This document shows positions 43,479-51,937 of a stretch of DNA of 64,000 nucleotides, piece after piece. This stretch comes from Shimia sp047124445 (GTDB lineage Bacteria > Pseudomonadota > Alphaproteobacteria > Rhodobacterales > Rhodobacteraceae): NCBI RefSeq assembly GCF_047124445.1, contig NZ_CP138921.1, positions 2,542,001 through 2,606,000 of the forward strand, read 5' to 3'. Under the pieces are notes generated by a model that saw only the letters and a program-made list of their open reading frames with translations, did not search any database and was not told the origin of the DNA. Position numbers and translations under genes: made by a program. Each line of letters begins with the position of its first letter. Position 1 is the stretch's first letter.

Positions 43479-43661
43479 TCAGTGCAAACGCGAAGTTTGT
43501 TTTTCCATCTCTTCGAGCGCCTCAATCGCCTCCTCAGGATCCTGAGACGGCACCGCATAATCGCCGCCAAACCACTTGCCCAGATCGATGTCTGCGCAGC
43601 GTTTGGAACAGAACGGGCGATAGGTTTGTACCGTGTCTTTTTTACAGATCGGACAGCTCAT
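43479..43661 (-). CDS. yacG: YacG, DNA gyrase inhibitor
   Basis: A 60-residue zinc protein with four cysteine ligands in CPIC and FCSKRCADID, exactly the YacG pattern, followed by LGKWFGGDYAVP. YacG binds the gyrase B subunit and blocks supercoiling. Its ATG overlaps the stop of the RNase E/G-type gene by four bases. First core gene to the right of the island target tRNA. Confidence 0.93.
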   Translation of the reverse strand: MSCPICKKDTVQTYRPFCSKRCADIDLGKWFGGDYAVPSQDPEEAIEALEEMEKQTSRLH

Positions 43662-44683
43662 TTCAGCACCTCTGACAAAGCCGCACGCGCGTTTTTGCGC
43701 TGCAACTCATAGTGCCCCAGCGGGGTCCAGCCCACCAGCGTGGTGTCGATGGTGTCGCGCTTAAACGCCGCCCGCAGCGCACTCTCAAAACCACGACGGT
43801 CCTTCTTGGGCATCGGCGCCAGGTCGAGCACAATCTGCCCGCCAAGCCCGCGCACGCGCAGGGCACGTGGCAGGGCTTTGGCCATCGCAAAGTTGGCTTT
43901 GGTGCCCGCGGCCGGCGAGGTGTCTTTGCCAGTGTTCACGTCCACCGCCACAAGTGCGCGGGTAGGTTCAACATACATGTCGGCACCGCCACCCAAAGAC
44001 ACGCGCGCGCCCTGCGCGTCTTCCAGCGCATCCAGCACGCCGTGGGTGTCAAAGCTGCCCGCTTCGGTAACCACTTCGGCGGGCTCCGACCAGTCGCGCC
44101 ACGCGGATACGTGGGGACCATCACCGTCAATCAGCTTCTCGGCCGGCCCTTCGGCATCCCCCATAACCTGCTCTGCAAGATCGAGCATGGCAGCGATGTC
44201 TTCGGCCACATCGGCATCTTCGGCCTCAGCACAAGCGGAGCGCAGAATGATGCCCGCCTCCGGCGCTTCGGCCACTTCATGCGCCACGCCCAACAATGCA
44301 TCGCGACGATCGTCGTCGCGAATCGAGCGGCTGACATTCACCCCAGGCGAGCCAGGTGTCACAATCGCATAACGGCTTTTGAACAGCACTTTATGGGTCA
44401 CAGGAATCGCCTTGCCCGGCTCCGCCAAGCCGGTCACCTGCACCAAGAGCACGTCGCCTGGCGCCATGCCTTTGACTTGACGCAGAAACGCCATGCCGTC
44501 CGGGGTTTTGAGGAACATGCCGCCCTGCCCTTTCACAGGCCGGTCCGCCACTGCGCGATAGATCGTGCCCGGACGCGGGGCGTCCAAACTGTCAATCAAC
44601 AGGTCATCAAGCTGACCGTCCACCATCAAAGCCGCGGCTTCGCGCCCCTCGATGTGGTCCAAAATGATCTGACGTCCCTTCAT
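43658..44683 (-). CDS. Ribonuclease E/G-family protein
   Basis: A 341-residue protein related to the catalytic core of RNase E/G. The metal-binding catalytic motifs are kept: ALVAVDVNTGKD and RGLGGQIVLDLAPM. An S1-like region occurs near the N-terminus (GTIYRAVADRP...GMFLKTPDG). It is shorter than RNase G (~490) and lacks the Zn-link cysteines and extended C-terminus. It probably cuts structured RNA such as rRNA precursors. The ATG at 44683 overlaps the maf stop by four bases; the longer frame upstream is a shadow of maf. Confidence 0.9.
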   Translation of the reverse strand: MKGRQIILDHIEGREAAALMVDGQLDDLLIDSLDAPRPGTIYRAVADRPVKGQGGMFLKTPDGMAFLRQVKGMAPGDVLLVQVTGLAEPGKAIPVTHKVLFKSRYAIVTPGSPGVNVSRSIRDDDRRDALLGVAHEVAEAPEAGIILRSACAEAEDADVAEDIAAMLDLAEQVMGDAEGPAEKLIDGDGPHVSAWRDWSEPAEVVTEAGSFDTHGVLDALEDAQGARVSLGGGADMYVEPTRALVAVDVNTGKDTSPAAGTKANFAMAKALPRALRVRGLGGQIVLDLAPMPKKDRRGFESALRAAFKRDTIDTTLVGWTPLGHYELQRKNARAALSEVLK

Positions 44684-45258
44684 GTGCGCTCCTTGTAAAG
44701 CGGGTAGCCGGCGGCTTGCAGCAGGCCAGCGGTTTCGGCCACGGGCAGGCCAACAATGCCGGTAAACGAGCCGGAAATCCACGGAATGAAGGCCCCGGCT
44801 GGGCCTTGGATGGCATAGCCGCCGGCCTTACCCTGCCAATCGTTGGTGGCGAGGTAGGCGTTCAGCTCTTCATTAGACAGCCGCTTCATCTTCACAGCGC
44901 TGACCACGTCGCGCTCAAACAACTGATCGCCTTTGCGCACCGCCACGGCGGTGATCACCCGGTGACGACGGCCAGAAAGCGCCATCAGAAACTCCGCAGC
45001 CTCGGCGGCGTCCTGCGGCTTGCCCATGACGCGACGGCCCAGCGCCACAGTGGTATCGGCGCACAAAACGACATCCTCAGGCGCTGCCTGCACCGCCAGC
45101 ACTTTCTCCCGCGCGATCCGCACACAATAGGGGCGCGGCAACTCATTTTTGTGAGGGTCTTCGTTGATATCAGGGGGGCAAATGGCGTCTGCGACCACCC
45201 CGATCTGAGCCAACAATTCTTTGCGGCGCGGACTGCCCGAGCCAAGTATCAACCGCAT
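44680..45258 (-). CDS. maf: Maf-family nucleoside triphosphate pyrophosphatase
   Basis: A 192-residue pyrophosphatase of the Maf/HAM1 type that hydrolyses modified or canonical NTPs to NMPs in the cytoplasm. The N-terminal LILGSGSPRRKELL motif, the CADTTVALG acidic motif and the GGYAIQGPAGAFI stretch are typical. The ATG at 45258 is preceded by AGAGGT; the frame extends 16 codons upstream without support. It lies between infA and the RNase gene. Confidence 0.93.
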   Translation of the reverse strand: MRLILGSGSPRRKELLAQIGVVADAICPPDINEDPHKNELPRPYCVRIAREKVLAVQAAPEDVVLCADTTVALGRRVMGKPQDAAEAAEFLMALSGRRHRVITAVAVRKGDQLFERDVVSAVKMKRLSNEELNAYLATNDWQGKAGGYAIQGPAGAFIPWISGSFTGIVGLPVAETAGLLQAAGYPLYKERT

Positions 45259-45282
45259 CCCGGACCTCTTAAATGCGAAAAG

Positions 45283-45302
45283 GCGGCCCGTTTCGGGGCC
45301 GC
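45283..45302 (-). terminator. Terminator after infA
   Basis: Stem GCGGCCC / GGGCCGC with a six-base loop, 22 bases after the infA stop; on the minus strand it is followed by CTTTTC. It would end the infA transcript before maf. Confidence 0.65.
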
Positions 45303-45324
45303 ACATTGGCTTAATGTCAAACGC

Positions 45325-45543
45325 TTACTTGAAGCGGTAGTTGATCCGACCCTTGGTCAGATCGTAAGGGGTCATCTCGACTTGAACCTTGTCGCCAGCC
45401 AGAACACGGATGCGGTTTTTGCGCATCTTTCCTGCCGTATGTGCGATGATCTCATGGCCGTTTTCCAGCTCGACCCGAAACGTCGCATTCGGCAGGAGTT
45501 CCTTCACGACACCGGGAAATTCGAGCAGTTCTTCCTTCGCCAT
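45325..45543 (-). CDS. infA: Translation initiation factor IF-1
   Basis: A 72-residue S1-fold protein, the usual IF-1 size, that occupies the ribosomal A site during initiation. The conserved core AHTAGKMRKNRIRVLAGDKV and the LTKGRINYRFK end are unmistakable. The ATG at 45543 has AAAGGAGAG upstream. Expected in a conserved core block with maf. Confidence 0.97.
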   Translation of the reverse strand: MAKEELLEFPGVVKELLPNATFRVELENGHEIIAHTAGKMRKNRIRVLAGDKVQVEMTPYDLTKGRINYRFK

Positions 45544-45685
45544 GGTCTCTCCTTTGATTAGCACCTGCAGCATTTTGCAGACGTGCGCCTAAATGAGGGC
45601 TTTTTCCCTTTTTTTCAAGGGTCAAAACCAAAAGAAGCCGATTTATCCGAAGATACCTCGACATTTCCTCCCATTAGCCACCAGT

Positions 45686-47437
45686 TCACTGGTGATCTGG
45701 CAGACGGCTGAGCCAGCCTCCCGCCTGGGCTTCATACTTGCGCCAACCATCGGCACTGCCCTTGTAGATCTTCTTGCGCACTTGTTCCTGGGACGCGGTG
45801 CGCACCACATTTGCACTATCTTGCGGCGCCAGACAGGCCTCCTGCCACTCCAGACCAAGCGCCTGGATTAGGTTGGGAATTTGGGTGTCCGGGTCCCGCA
45901 CCAAGGCCTCGTAGTCCACGTCAATGATGCGATCAGGGAAGCGTTGGCGCCAGAACGCCATCAGGTCCTGATAGATTTCAAAATAACGGATCAGACTTTC
46001 CACATCATTGGTGAAGCCCAGACTGTCGCTGGCATAGAAATGTCGAAAGTTGGACCAACAACAGGCTTTTGGATCGCGATGCACATGTACGATTCGCGCC
46101 TTGGGCATTGCCGTCGCGATATGCCCAATCAGACGGAAGTTCTGCGGCATCTTATCGGTGATGAACGCCCCGCTGCCGGTTTGCGTCAAACGCGTCAAAT
46201 AAGCCTGCCGCAACTGAGTCGCCCGTTTGGCCTCAAGCGGGTCACCCAGCAGATTCATCTGCTTCACCACCTGCGCCAAATAATCCAGCTCGCCCTTTTG
46301 AACGACCTGGGAGTGACGACCAATAATGGTTTCGGTCAAGGAGGACCCCGCCCGAGGCATACCCAGGATAAATACTGGCGTGGGATCGTCCTCTGGCTCA
46401 TCCACATCGAGAACCGGCTGGTTGATAAATTGGCGCTTTAGCCCCTCAATCAACCGGGTTTCAGTGTCGATGTTGAAGCGGGATTCTTTGAACCGCAGAG
46501 CGTTGGCCGCCAGCAGATTGCGGTAGGCGTCGGCATACTCCTCGCGTTCTTCGTGAACGGCGACTTTGGCAAAGCCAAACTTGAGCGCATCCGTCGGCGC
46601 AGGGTTGCGCTTCAACTGCGCTGCAATACGGTCTTCAAAGTCGGCGATTTGTGAAGGTTTCTGGCTGTTGGCGAAGTTGCAGTAGGCAATGCTGTAGCCA
46701 GGCGCGACGTCCATCACCAGCCGCCATTGCGCCAACGCATCCGCCTTGCGACCAAGCGCATTCAGCACCGACGCATGGTTGCTCAACAGGGCCGCATTTT
46801 CAGGCCAAAGCGACAGACCGTGCTCCAATAGCTCCAAACCAGTCTCAAGCTGCCCTAGAGCGTACATAAGTTTGGCTGCCCTCAACACCGGACCGACGTC
46901 TTCGGGCGCCAACTTGCTGGCAATCGAGTAACATTCCAACGCTAGAACTTGCTGTCCCGACTCCTCAAAGGCCTCCCCGAGATCCATGGCATAGGCCGGC
47001 TGATCCGCACCATGTTTGAGCGCATCCCCCAAGATCGCGATCGCATTCTCGACCTCACCCATAGCCAACAATGCGCGTCCCAATCCGTTCAGCGCAGCCG
47101 CATGTGTCGGCGTCTTTTTGAGAAAGGCAACAAATAGAGGCACCGCCAACGCGGGGCGCCCTACCTTTGTGAGTCCCAACGGCAACTCAATGGCGGCCTC
47201 TTCGTTCTGTGCCAATTGCGCAGCCTTTGTGAGAAAACTCTCCGCGGCATGTGCATCGCCCAGTTGCTGCGCCGAAAACCCAATTAACGCATGCAGTCCA
47301 ACATGGTCCGGCAGGACCTTGAGCGCCTTTTGCGCGCGAAACATCACCTTACGAAATTCGCCTTTGTCGTAAAGCGATTGAATCCCCCCAAGATCAGAGG
47401 CTTTGTTTGTTGAAACGCCTGACAGCTTCTGCCGCAT
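45686..47437 (-). CDS. Tetratricopeptide-repeat sulfotransferase
   Basis: A 583-residue protein with about eight TPR units in the first ~300 residues and a C-terminal sulfotransferase domain. The PAPS-binding 5' loop is LGMPRAGSSLTETIIGRH, and the 3'-phosphate region is VHVHRDPKACCWSNF. It transfers sulfate from PAPS to an unknown acceptor, perhaps a protein or a saccharide. There is no signal peptide. It lies upstream of infA in the same direction with a 140-base gap holding the infA promoter. Confidence 0.9.
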   Translation of the reverse strand: MRQKLSGVSTNKASDLGGIQSLYDKGEFRKVMFRAQKALKVLPDHVGLHALIGFSAQQLGDAHAAESFLTKAAQLAQNEEAAIELPLGLTKVGRPALAVPLFVAFLKKTPTHAAALNGLGRALLAMGEVENAIAILGDALKHGADQPAYAMDLGEAFEESGQQVLALECYSIASKLAPEDVGPVLRAAKLMYALGQLETGLELLEHGLSLWPENAALLSNHASVLNALGRKADALAQWRLVMDVAPGYSIAYCNFANSQKPSQIADFEDRIAAQLKRNPAPTDALKFGFAKVAVHEEREEYADAYRNLLAANALRFKESRFNIDTETRLIEGLKRQFINQPVLDVDEPEDDPTPVFILGMPRAGSSLTETIIGRHSQVVQKGELDYLAQVVKQMNLLGDPLEAKRATQLRQAYLTRLTQTGSGAFITDKMPQNFRLIGHIATAMPKARIVHVHRDPKACCWSNFRHFYASDSLGFTNDVESLIRYFEIYQDLMAFWRQRFPDRIIDVDYEALVRDPDTQIPNLIQALGLEWQEACLAPQDSANVVRTASQEQVRKKIYKGSADGWRKYEAQAGGWLSRLPDHQ

Positions 47438-47524
47438 AGTGAGTCCCTTGCTGAAATCTCAGCAAGACTCTCAAAACATGGCAAACAAAAGGTTATCAGC
47501 CCGAAATTTCACGCAGAATTCCGC

Positions 47525-47989
47525 TTAGCCCCACCGCTCACGCAGATAGGCCACAATCTCGTCACGCGCGGTGCGATAGGCCGCCAGCTTGGCCTCGCGC
47601 CCGTCCCCGGCCTGCGCCCCACTGGGGTCCGAGACCGGCCAGAACTCCAGCTCCAAATGGTCAAACCGGGTGAGCTCTTCAGCCTTGCTGCGACTCGCCG
47701 GGGTCAGCGCCACCACCATGTCAAAGCTCGACAACTCATCGCCCAGCTTTTCCATCTCTTCAAAACTGCGGGTGCGATGCCGGTCCAGCTCCACGCCGAT
47801 CTCGGAACAGACCGCAATGGCAAAGCCATCAATTTCCAGATCGCTACGGATGCCCGCGGACTGCACATAGACGTCCTGGCCATAAAACTTCTTCATGATG
47901 CCCTCGGCCATCGGCGAGCGCACCGCGTTCTGGTCACAACAGAACAATACCGATTGCGGCAAAGGTTGCTTCTGATCCGCGTCCGACAC
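47525..47989 (-). CDS. Low-molecular-weight protein-tyrosine phosphatase
   Basis: A 154-residue phosphatase of the LMW-PTP/arsenate-reductase fold. The P-loop reads FCCDQNAVRSP, giving C-x2-N-x2-R-S, and the general acid is probably in WPVSDPSG. It could dephosphorylate protein tyrosine; an ArsC-type arsenate role is less likely because no ars genes are near. It lies six bases downstream of the UPF0262 gene, forming a pair common in Rhodobacteraceae. Confidence 0.9.
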   Translation of the reverse strand: MSDADQKQPLPQSVLFCCDQNAVRSPMAEGIMKKFYGQDVYVQSAGIRSDLEIDGFAIAVCSEIGVELDRHRTRSFEEMEKLGDELSSFDMVVALTPASRSKAEELTRFDHLELEFWPVSDPSGAQAGDGREAKLAAYRTARDEIVAYLRERWG

Positions 47990-47994
47990 CCGCG

Positions 47995-48474
47995 TCAGCC
48001 CCCGAAATGCAGAACGCAGATCAAGGTGAACAGGCGGCGGGCTGTATCGGTGTCGATCTCTGCCTTGCCTTCCAGACGCTCCTGCAAAACCCGCGCGCCT
48101 TCATTGTGAATCCCGCGGCGCGCCATGTCGATGGTCTCGATCTGGCTGGGCGGCAGGTTCTTCACCGCATCAAAATAACTCTCACAAATCGCCCAATAGT
48201 CTTTCACCACCTGACGGAACGGCGACAGGCTGAGATGGAACTCGGCCGCCTTTTCGCCACCTTCGGTGGTCACATCAAACACCAGACGCTTTTCGCGGAT
48301 CGACAGATCCACCGAGAACGGCCCATCCGGCACCATGCGGTCATCGCGTTTGGGCAAGGAGAAGCTGTTCTCTTCCAACAGATCAAAAATCGCCACCTTG
48401 CGCTCCTGATCAATCTCCGGCGTGGGAGGTGGCAGGTTGCGGTCATCGATTTGGATGTGGCTGATCCGGGACAT
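47995..48474 (-). CDS. UPF0262-family protein
   Basis: A 159-residue conserved alphaproteobacterial protein of unknown function. The start MSRISHIQIDDRNLP and the internal ENSFSLPKRDDRMVPDGPFS region are typical of the family. The ATG at 48474 is chosen by family start; the longer frame upstream is unsupported. It is paired with the phosphatase gene and divergent from the dehydrogenase gene. Confidence 0.9.
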   Translation of the reverse strand: MSRISHIQIDDRNLPPPTPEIDQERKVAIFDLLEENSFSLPKRDDRMVPDGPFSVDLSIREKRLVFDVTTEGGEKAAEFHLSLSPFRQVVKDYWAICESYFDAVKNLPPSQIETIDMARRGIHNEGARVLQERLEGKAEIDTDTARRLFTLICVLHFGG

Positions 48475-48612
48475 GATAGGCTCGTGCGTTTTTGCGATGC
48501 AGCATGAGTAGCGCACCGCCCCCCGCTTTGTCCATTGGTTGCCTCTGTCGCAGCCATTGACAGAGCGTGCCCGCTGCGCAATCCAACTTGAACCCACTTG
48601 AAAGGACTTGCG

Positions 48613-49383
48613 ATGTCACAGCCCCTGCCCGCCTTTGACCTCACCGGCCAGAACGCCCTGATCACCGGCAGCACCGACGGGCTGGGCAAAGCGGCGGCGG
48701 AACTGCTCGCGCAAGCCGGTGCCCATATCTGGATCAACGGGCGTAATGCAGATCGCTGCGAATCCGTGGCAGACGACCTGCGCGCCACCGGCCACAACGC
48801 CACCGCCCTGACTTTTGATGTTGCCGATGACACCGCTGCTCAACAGGCGTTTGAGACGCTCGCCGAGGCTGGTGGCCTCTCTATTCTGGTCAACAACGTC
48901 GGCCAACGCGATCGCCGCACGCTACCTGAGTTCACACGCAACGACCTGCAAACGCTTCTAAACGTCGACCTGGTCTCTCCCTTCCGGCTCTCCCAACGCG
49001 CCGCAGAGCAGATGCGCCCGAAAGCCTACGGACGGATTGTGAACATCTCTTCCATCGCTGGCCTGATCGCGCAATCCGGTGATGCGGCCTACACCTCCGC
49101 CAAGGCAGGGATCAACGGCATGACCAAAGCTATGGCCGCCGAGCTTGGCACCGATGGCATTAACGTCAACGCCGTGGCGCCCGGCTTTTTCAAAACCGCG
49201 CCCAATGCCGCCGCGGCACAAGATCCACAACTTGCTGAGAAACTGCAAAACGCCACGGCCCTTAAACGCTGGGGCAATCCCGAAGAGCTCGCCCCGGCCA
49301 TCCTCTTCCTCGCCAGCCCCGCCGCCAGCTATGTGACCGGACAGGTCTGGGCCGTGGATGGCGGCTACACCAGCCACTATTGA
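48613..49383 (+). CDS. Short-chain dehydrogenase/reductase
   Basis: A 256-residue NAD(P)-dependent SDR. The cofactor motif is TGSTDGLGKA, followed by NNVGQRD, and the catalytic Ser-Tyr-Lys in NISSIAG and YTSAKAG. The C-terminal YVTGQVWAVDGGYTSHY is typical of 3-oxoacyl-reductase or gluconate 5-dehydrogenase-like SDRs. AAAGGA precedes the ATG at 48613. The substrate is not evident. Confidence 0.9.
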   Translation: MSQPLPAFDLTGQNALITGSTDGLGKAAAELLAQAGAHIWINGRNADRCESVADDLRATGHNATALTFDVADDTAAQQAFETLAEAGGLSILVNNVGQRDRRTLPEFTRNDLQTLLNVDLVSPFRLSQRAAEQMRPKAYGRIVNISSIAGLIAQSGDAAYTSAKAGINGMTKAMAAELGTDGINVNAVAPGFFKTAPNAAAAQDPQLAEKLQNATALKRWGNPEELAPAILFLASPAASYVTGQVWAVDGGYTSHY

Positions 49384-49411
49384 GTGCAGGCCATCAACGG
49401 TTCTTCATGAC

Positions 49412-49449
49412 TTTTTGCCTCCGGCGGGGATATTTGGGGCCAAATGAAG
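49412..49449. repeat. Rhodobacteraceae-type intergenic repeat motif
   Basis: The segment around GCCTCCGGCGGGGATATTTG, 30 bases after the SDR stop, matches a short sequence I know as recurring near gene ends in Rhodobacteraceae genomes (CCTCCGGCGGGGATATTT...GAAG). Only one copy is seen in this window. Its role is unknown. Confidence 0.4.
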
Positions 49450-49583
49450 TAACACTTCATTAACCATATCGCGGCACGCTACTTAAGCGGTACAGGCGGG
49501 GACGCCGATGACCGCGCCAAGTGAAGCGCCCTGGCCCCTGCGGCTAGGGCGTACCTTCAATTGGCCGCCAAATATCCTGGGGA

Positions 49584-49614
49584 GTCACAGCCTGCTGTGA
49601 CGGGGCAAAGCCCC
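49584..49614 (-). terminator. Double hairpin after hisD
   Basis: Two adjacent perfect stems directly follow the hisD stop codon on the minus strand: GGGGC / GCCCC (49602-49614) and GTCACAGC / GCTGTGAC (49584-49601). No T-run follows, so the pair may stabilise the mRNA end or stop transcription with Rho. Confidence 0.5.
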
Positions 49615-50916
49615 TTACTTGTTCAACGCATCCAGACGCGCACGCACACTCAAGCCATGCGCCTCAAGGCTTTCGGAAACCGCCAAGGTCTCCGCCGCCG
49701 GACCGATCGCCTTCAAGGCTTCCGGCGTCATCTTCGACAGCGTGGTGCGCTTGATAAAATCCATCACCGACAGGCCAGAGCTAAACCGCGCCGAGCGCGC
49801 GGTGGGCAGCACGTGGTTTGGTCCGCCGACGTAATCCCCAATGGCTTCAGGCGTATACTGCCCAAGGAAAATCGCCCCCGCGTGGGTGATCTTTTCAGAC
49901 AGCGCGTCCGGGTCGGCCACACACAGCTCCAGGTGCTCCGGCGCAATCCGGTTGGACAAAGCCGCCGCCTGATCCAGATCTGCCACAGTGATCACCGCGC
50001 CAAAGTCGCGCCAGCTGGCCCCGGCAATCTCGCGCCGCTCCAGCGTTTCCAGACGTTTGTCGACCGCGTCCGCCACCGCTTGCCCAAAGGCAGCATCATC
50101 CGTGATCAAGATCGACTGCGCGCTTTCATCGTGCTCCGCCTGGCTCAACAAGTCGAGCGCAATCCAATCCGGATTGTTGTCCTTGTCGGCAATCACCAGA
50201 ATCTCGCTGGGGCCCGCAATCATATCGATGCCCACCTTGCCAAACACCCGGCGCTTGGCCGCCGCTACAAAGGCATTGCCCGGTCCAGTGATCTTATCCA
50301 CAGGCGCAATTGTGTCGGTACCATAGGCGAGTGCTGCCACCGCCTGCGCCCCGCCAATGCGATAAACTTCGTCCACGCCCGACAGCCGCGCCGCCAACAA
50401 CACCAGTGGGTTAGCCACGCCGTCCGGTGTCGGCACGACAATTGCCAAGCGTTCCACGCCCGCCACTTTGGCCGGGATCGCATTCATCAACACCGAGGAC
50501 GGATAGCTCGCCAATCCCCCCGGCACATAAAGCCCTGCCGCCGACACGGACGTCCAGCGCCAGCCCAGCGTGGCGCCGCTTTCATCGCTCCAGCTTTCAT
50601 CCCTTGGCATCTGGCGCGCGTGATAAGCCTTCACTCGCTCCGCCGCCAATTCCAGCGCTGCGCGGTCTTCGTCTGTCACCTGCGCACAATAGCTGTCGAT
50701 CTCTTCCTCAGAAAACCGCAGCGTCTCCGGGGTCAGCTCCAGACGGTCAAACTTCGCCGTCAACTCAATAACCGCCGCGTCCCCGCGATGGCGCACGTCT
50801 GCAATGATGTCGGCCACAACGGCGTCCACATCTGGGCTGTCTTCACGCTTTGCCCCCAGAAGGGCGGTGAAGGCGGCTTCAAAATCAGCAGCTTGCGCAT
50901 CAAGAAAAACGGGCAT
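49615..50916 (-). CDS. hisD: Histidinol dehydrogenase
   Basis: A 433-residue zinc enzyme that oxidises L-histidinol to histidine in two NAD-dependent steps. Family motifs include YVPGGLASYPSSVLMNAIPA, ITGPGNAFVAAAKR, GIDMIAGPSE and the catalytic His in LSQAEHDESAQ; the C-terminal AEHLELCV and GPNHVLPT are also conserved. It lies in the conserved block between murA and the UPF0262 gene, typical of Rhodobacteraceae. Confidence 0.97.
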   Translation of the reverse strand: MPVFLDAQAADFEAAFTALLGAKREDSPDVDAVVADIIADVRHRGDAAVIELTAKFDRLELTPETLRFSEEEIDSYCAQVTDEDRAALELAAERVKAYHARQMPRDESWSDESGATLGWRWTSVSAAGLYVPGGLASYPSSVLMNAIPAKVAGVERLAIVVPTPDGVANPLVLLAARLSGVDEVYRIGGAQAVAALAYGTDTIAPVDKITGPGNAFVAAAKRRVFGKVGIDMIAGPSEILVIADKDNNPDWIALDLLSQAEHDESAQSILITDDAAFGQAVADAVDKRLETLERREIAGASWRDFGAVITVADLDQAAALSNRIAPEHLELCVADPDALSEKITHAGAIFLGQYTPEAIGDYVGGPNHVLPTARSARFSSGLSVMDFIKRTTLSKMTPEALKAIGPAAETLAVSESLEAHGLSVRARLDALNK

Positions 50917-50966
50917 TTGGTCTCTCCGTAAAGGTCACGCCTTCTTAGACCGCGCCCCTAGGAGGC

Positions 50967-51458
50967 TCAAGCGTCAAGCTGTCTCAGCATAAGAACATCG
51001 TCGCGAGGTTGCCCATCCACTATGACAGAGCGTGGACGCAGGCCAATTTGCTGAAAGCCACAGGCCTGATACAGCGCCTGCGCGCCCAGGTTCTGATTGT
51101 CGACGCAAAGCTCCAGCTGCAACACACCCATTTCAAGCGCCGCCGCCACAGCCGCGTCGAGCAAAGCCCGCGCCAAGCCTCGACGCCGCGCGGAGGGATG
51201 CACATACAACGGGCCAAGATCGGCCATATGCCGCATCCGGGAAGGCCCGCCCCGCCGCAGCGCGACAAACCCCACCAATGTTTCACCATCAAAGGCGCCA
51301 ATCACCTCGCCGGCCGACAGCTTTGCCACCAAGGCGCTGTCCGGTGTGGCCACAGCTTCCGCCGCCGTCAGCAAGAACGCCGATGGATCGGCGCTTAACC
51401 CGTGCCACCACAGCCCGCGATAGGCGTCGAGGTCCCCCGGTGTCAGGGCACGGATCAT
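50967..51458 (-). CDS. GNAT-family N-acetyltransferase
   Basis: A 163-residue acetyl-CoA-dependent acetyltransferase. Motif A reads LYVHPSARRRGLARALLDA and binds the CoA pyrophosphate; motif B lies in NQNLGAQALYQACGF. The acceptor is unknown. Its ATG overlaps the DUF2948 stop by four bases, making it part of the murA-hisD run. Confidence 0.92.
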   Translation of the reverse strand: MIRALTPGDLDAYRGLWWHGLSADPSAFLLTAAEAVATPDSALVAKLSAGEVIGAFDGETLVGFVALRRGGPSRMRHMADLGPLYVHPSARRRGLARALLDAAVAAALEMGVLQLELCVDNQNLGAQALYQACGFQQIGLRPRSVIVDGQPRDDVLMLRQLDA

Positions 51459-51937
51459 GCGGGATGGCTTGGCGTCGATTTGGAAGGTGCAATGTAAGGC
51501 CGCGTCACGTCTTTCAACGTCACCTCCAGCGCTTCCACTTTCAATCGGATCGCACCGTCGCCTGCCAGAGTCAGGATCACCGCCCCATCAGCATCTTCGC
51601 CCGCTTCAAAGGACACGGACAGCACCGACAAGATGGTGTCCGCATCGCCACGCTCCACGCCTTGGGACGCCACCGAAACCACATTGTCCACGACGAACAG
51701 ACTTTGCACCCGCTCCACCGAGCGTTTGCGACGTTCGGCGGCGGTCTTGTCTTCCCAGCGGAAGCGGTTCAGCAGCACGGCAAAACGGCGCTCTTTGGGT
51801 AACCACTGCATCTCGGACGCCGGAAAGATCGCATCCTGCGCCAAAGTCGACACCACCTGCAAATCCTCCGCATCCAACGCGCCGAGATTTAGCGGGTGAT
51901 CGCCGCCGTCTTCAAACCGTGCATCCTGCTGCGTCAC
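51455..51937 (-). CDS. DUF2948-family protein
   Basis: A 160-residue alphaproteobacterial protein of unknown function. The core LVVSTLAQDAIFP-like start (LQVVSTLAQDAIFPASEMQW) and RFAVLLNRFRWED stretch are characteristic. It overlaps murA by four bases at one end and the GNAT gene by four at the other, so it is translated with them. Confidence 0.9.
   Translation of the reverse strand: MTQQDARFEDGGDHPLNLGALDAEDLQVVSTLAQDAIFPASEMQWLPKERRFAVLLNRFRWEDKTAAERRKRSVERVQSLFVVDNVVSVASQGVERGDADTILSVLSVSFEAGEDADGAVILTLAGDGAIRLKVEALEVTLKDVTRPYIAPSKSTPSHPA

Noticed and set aside
47525..47989. Arsenate reductase (ArsC)
   Set aside because: The fold is shared, but there are no arsR, acr3 or arsH genes nearby and its stable partner is the UPF0262 gene.
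49561..50931. 456-codon plus-strand open frame
   Set aside because: It is the exact antisense of hisD, with no ribosome site, arginine/histidine-rich composition and no family likeness.
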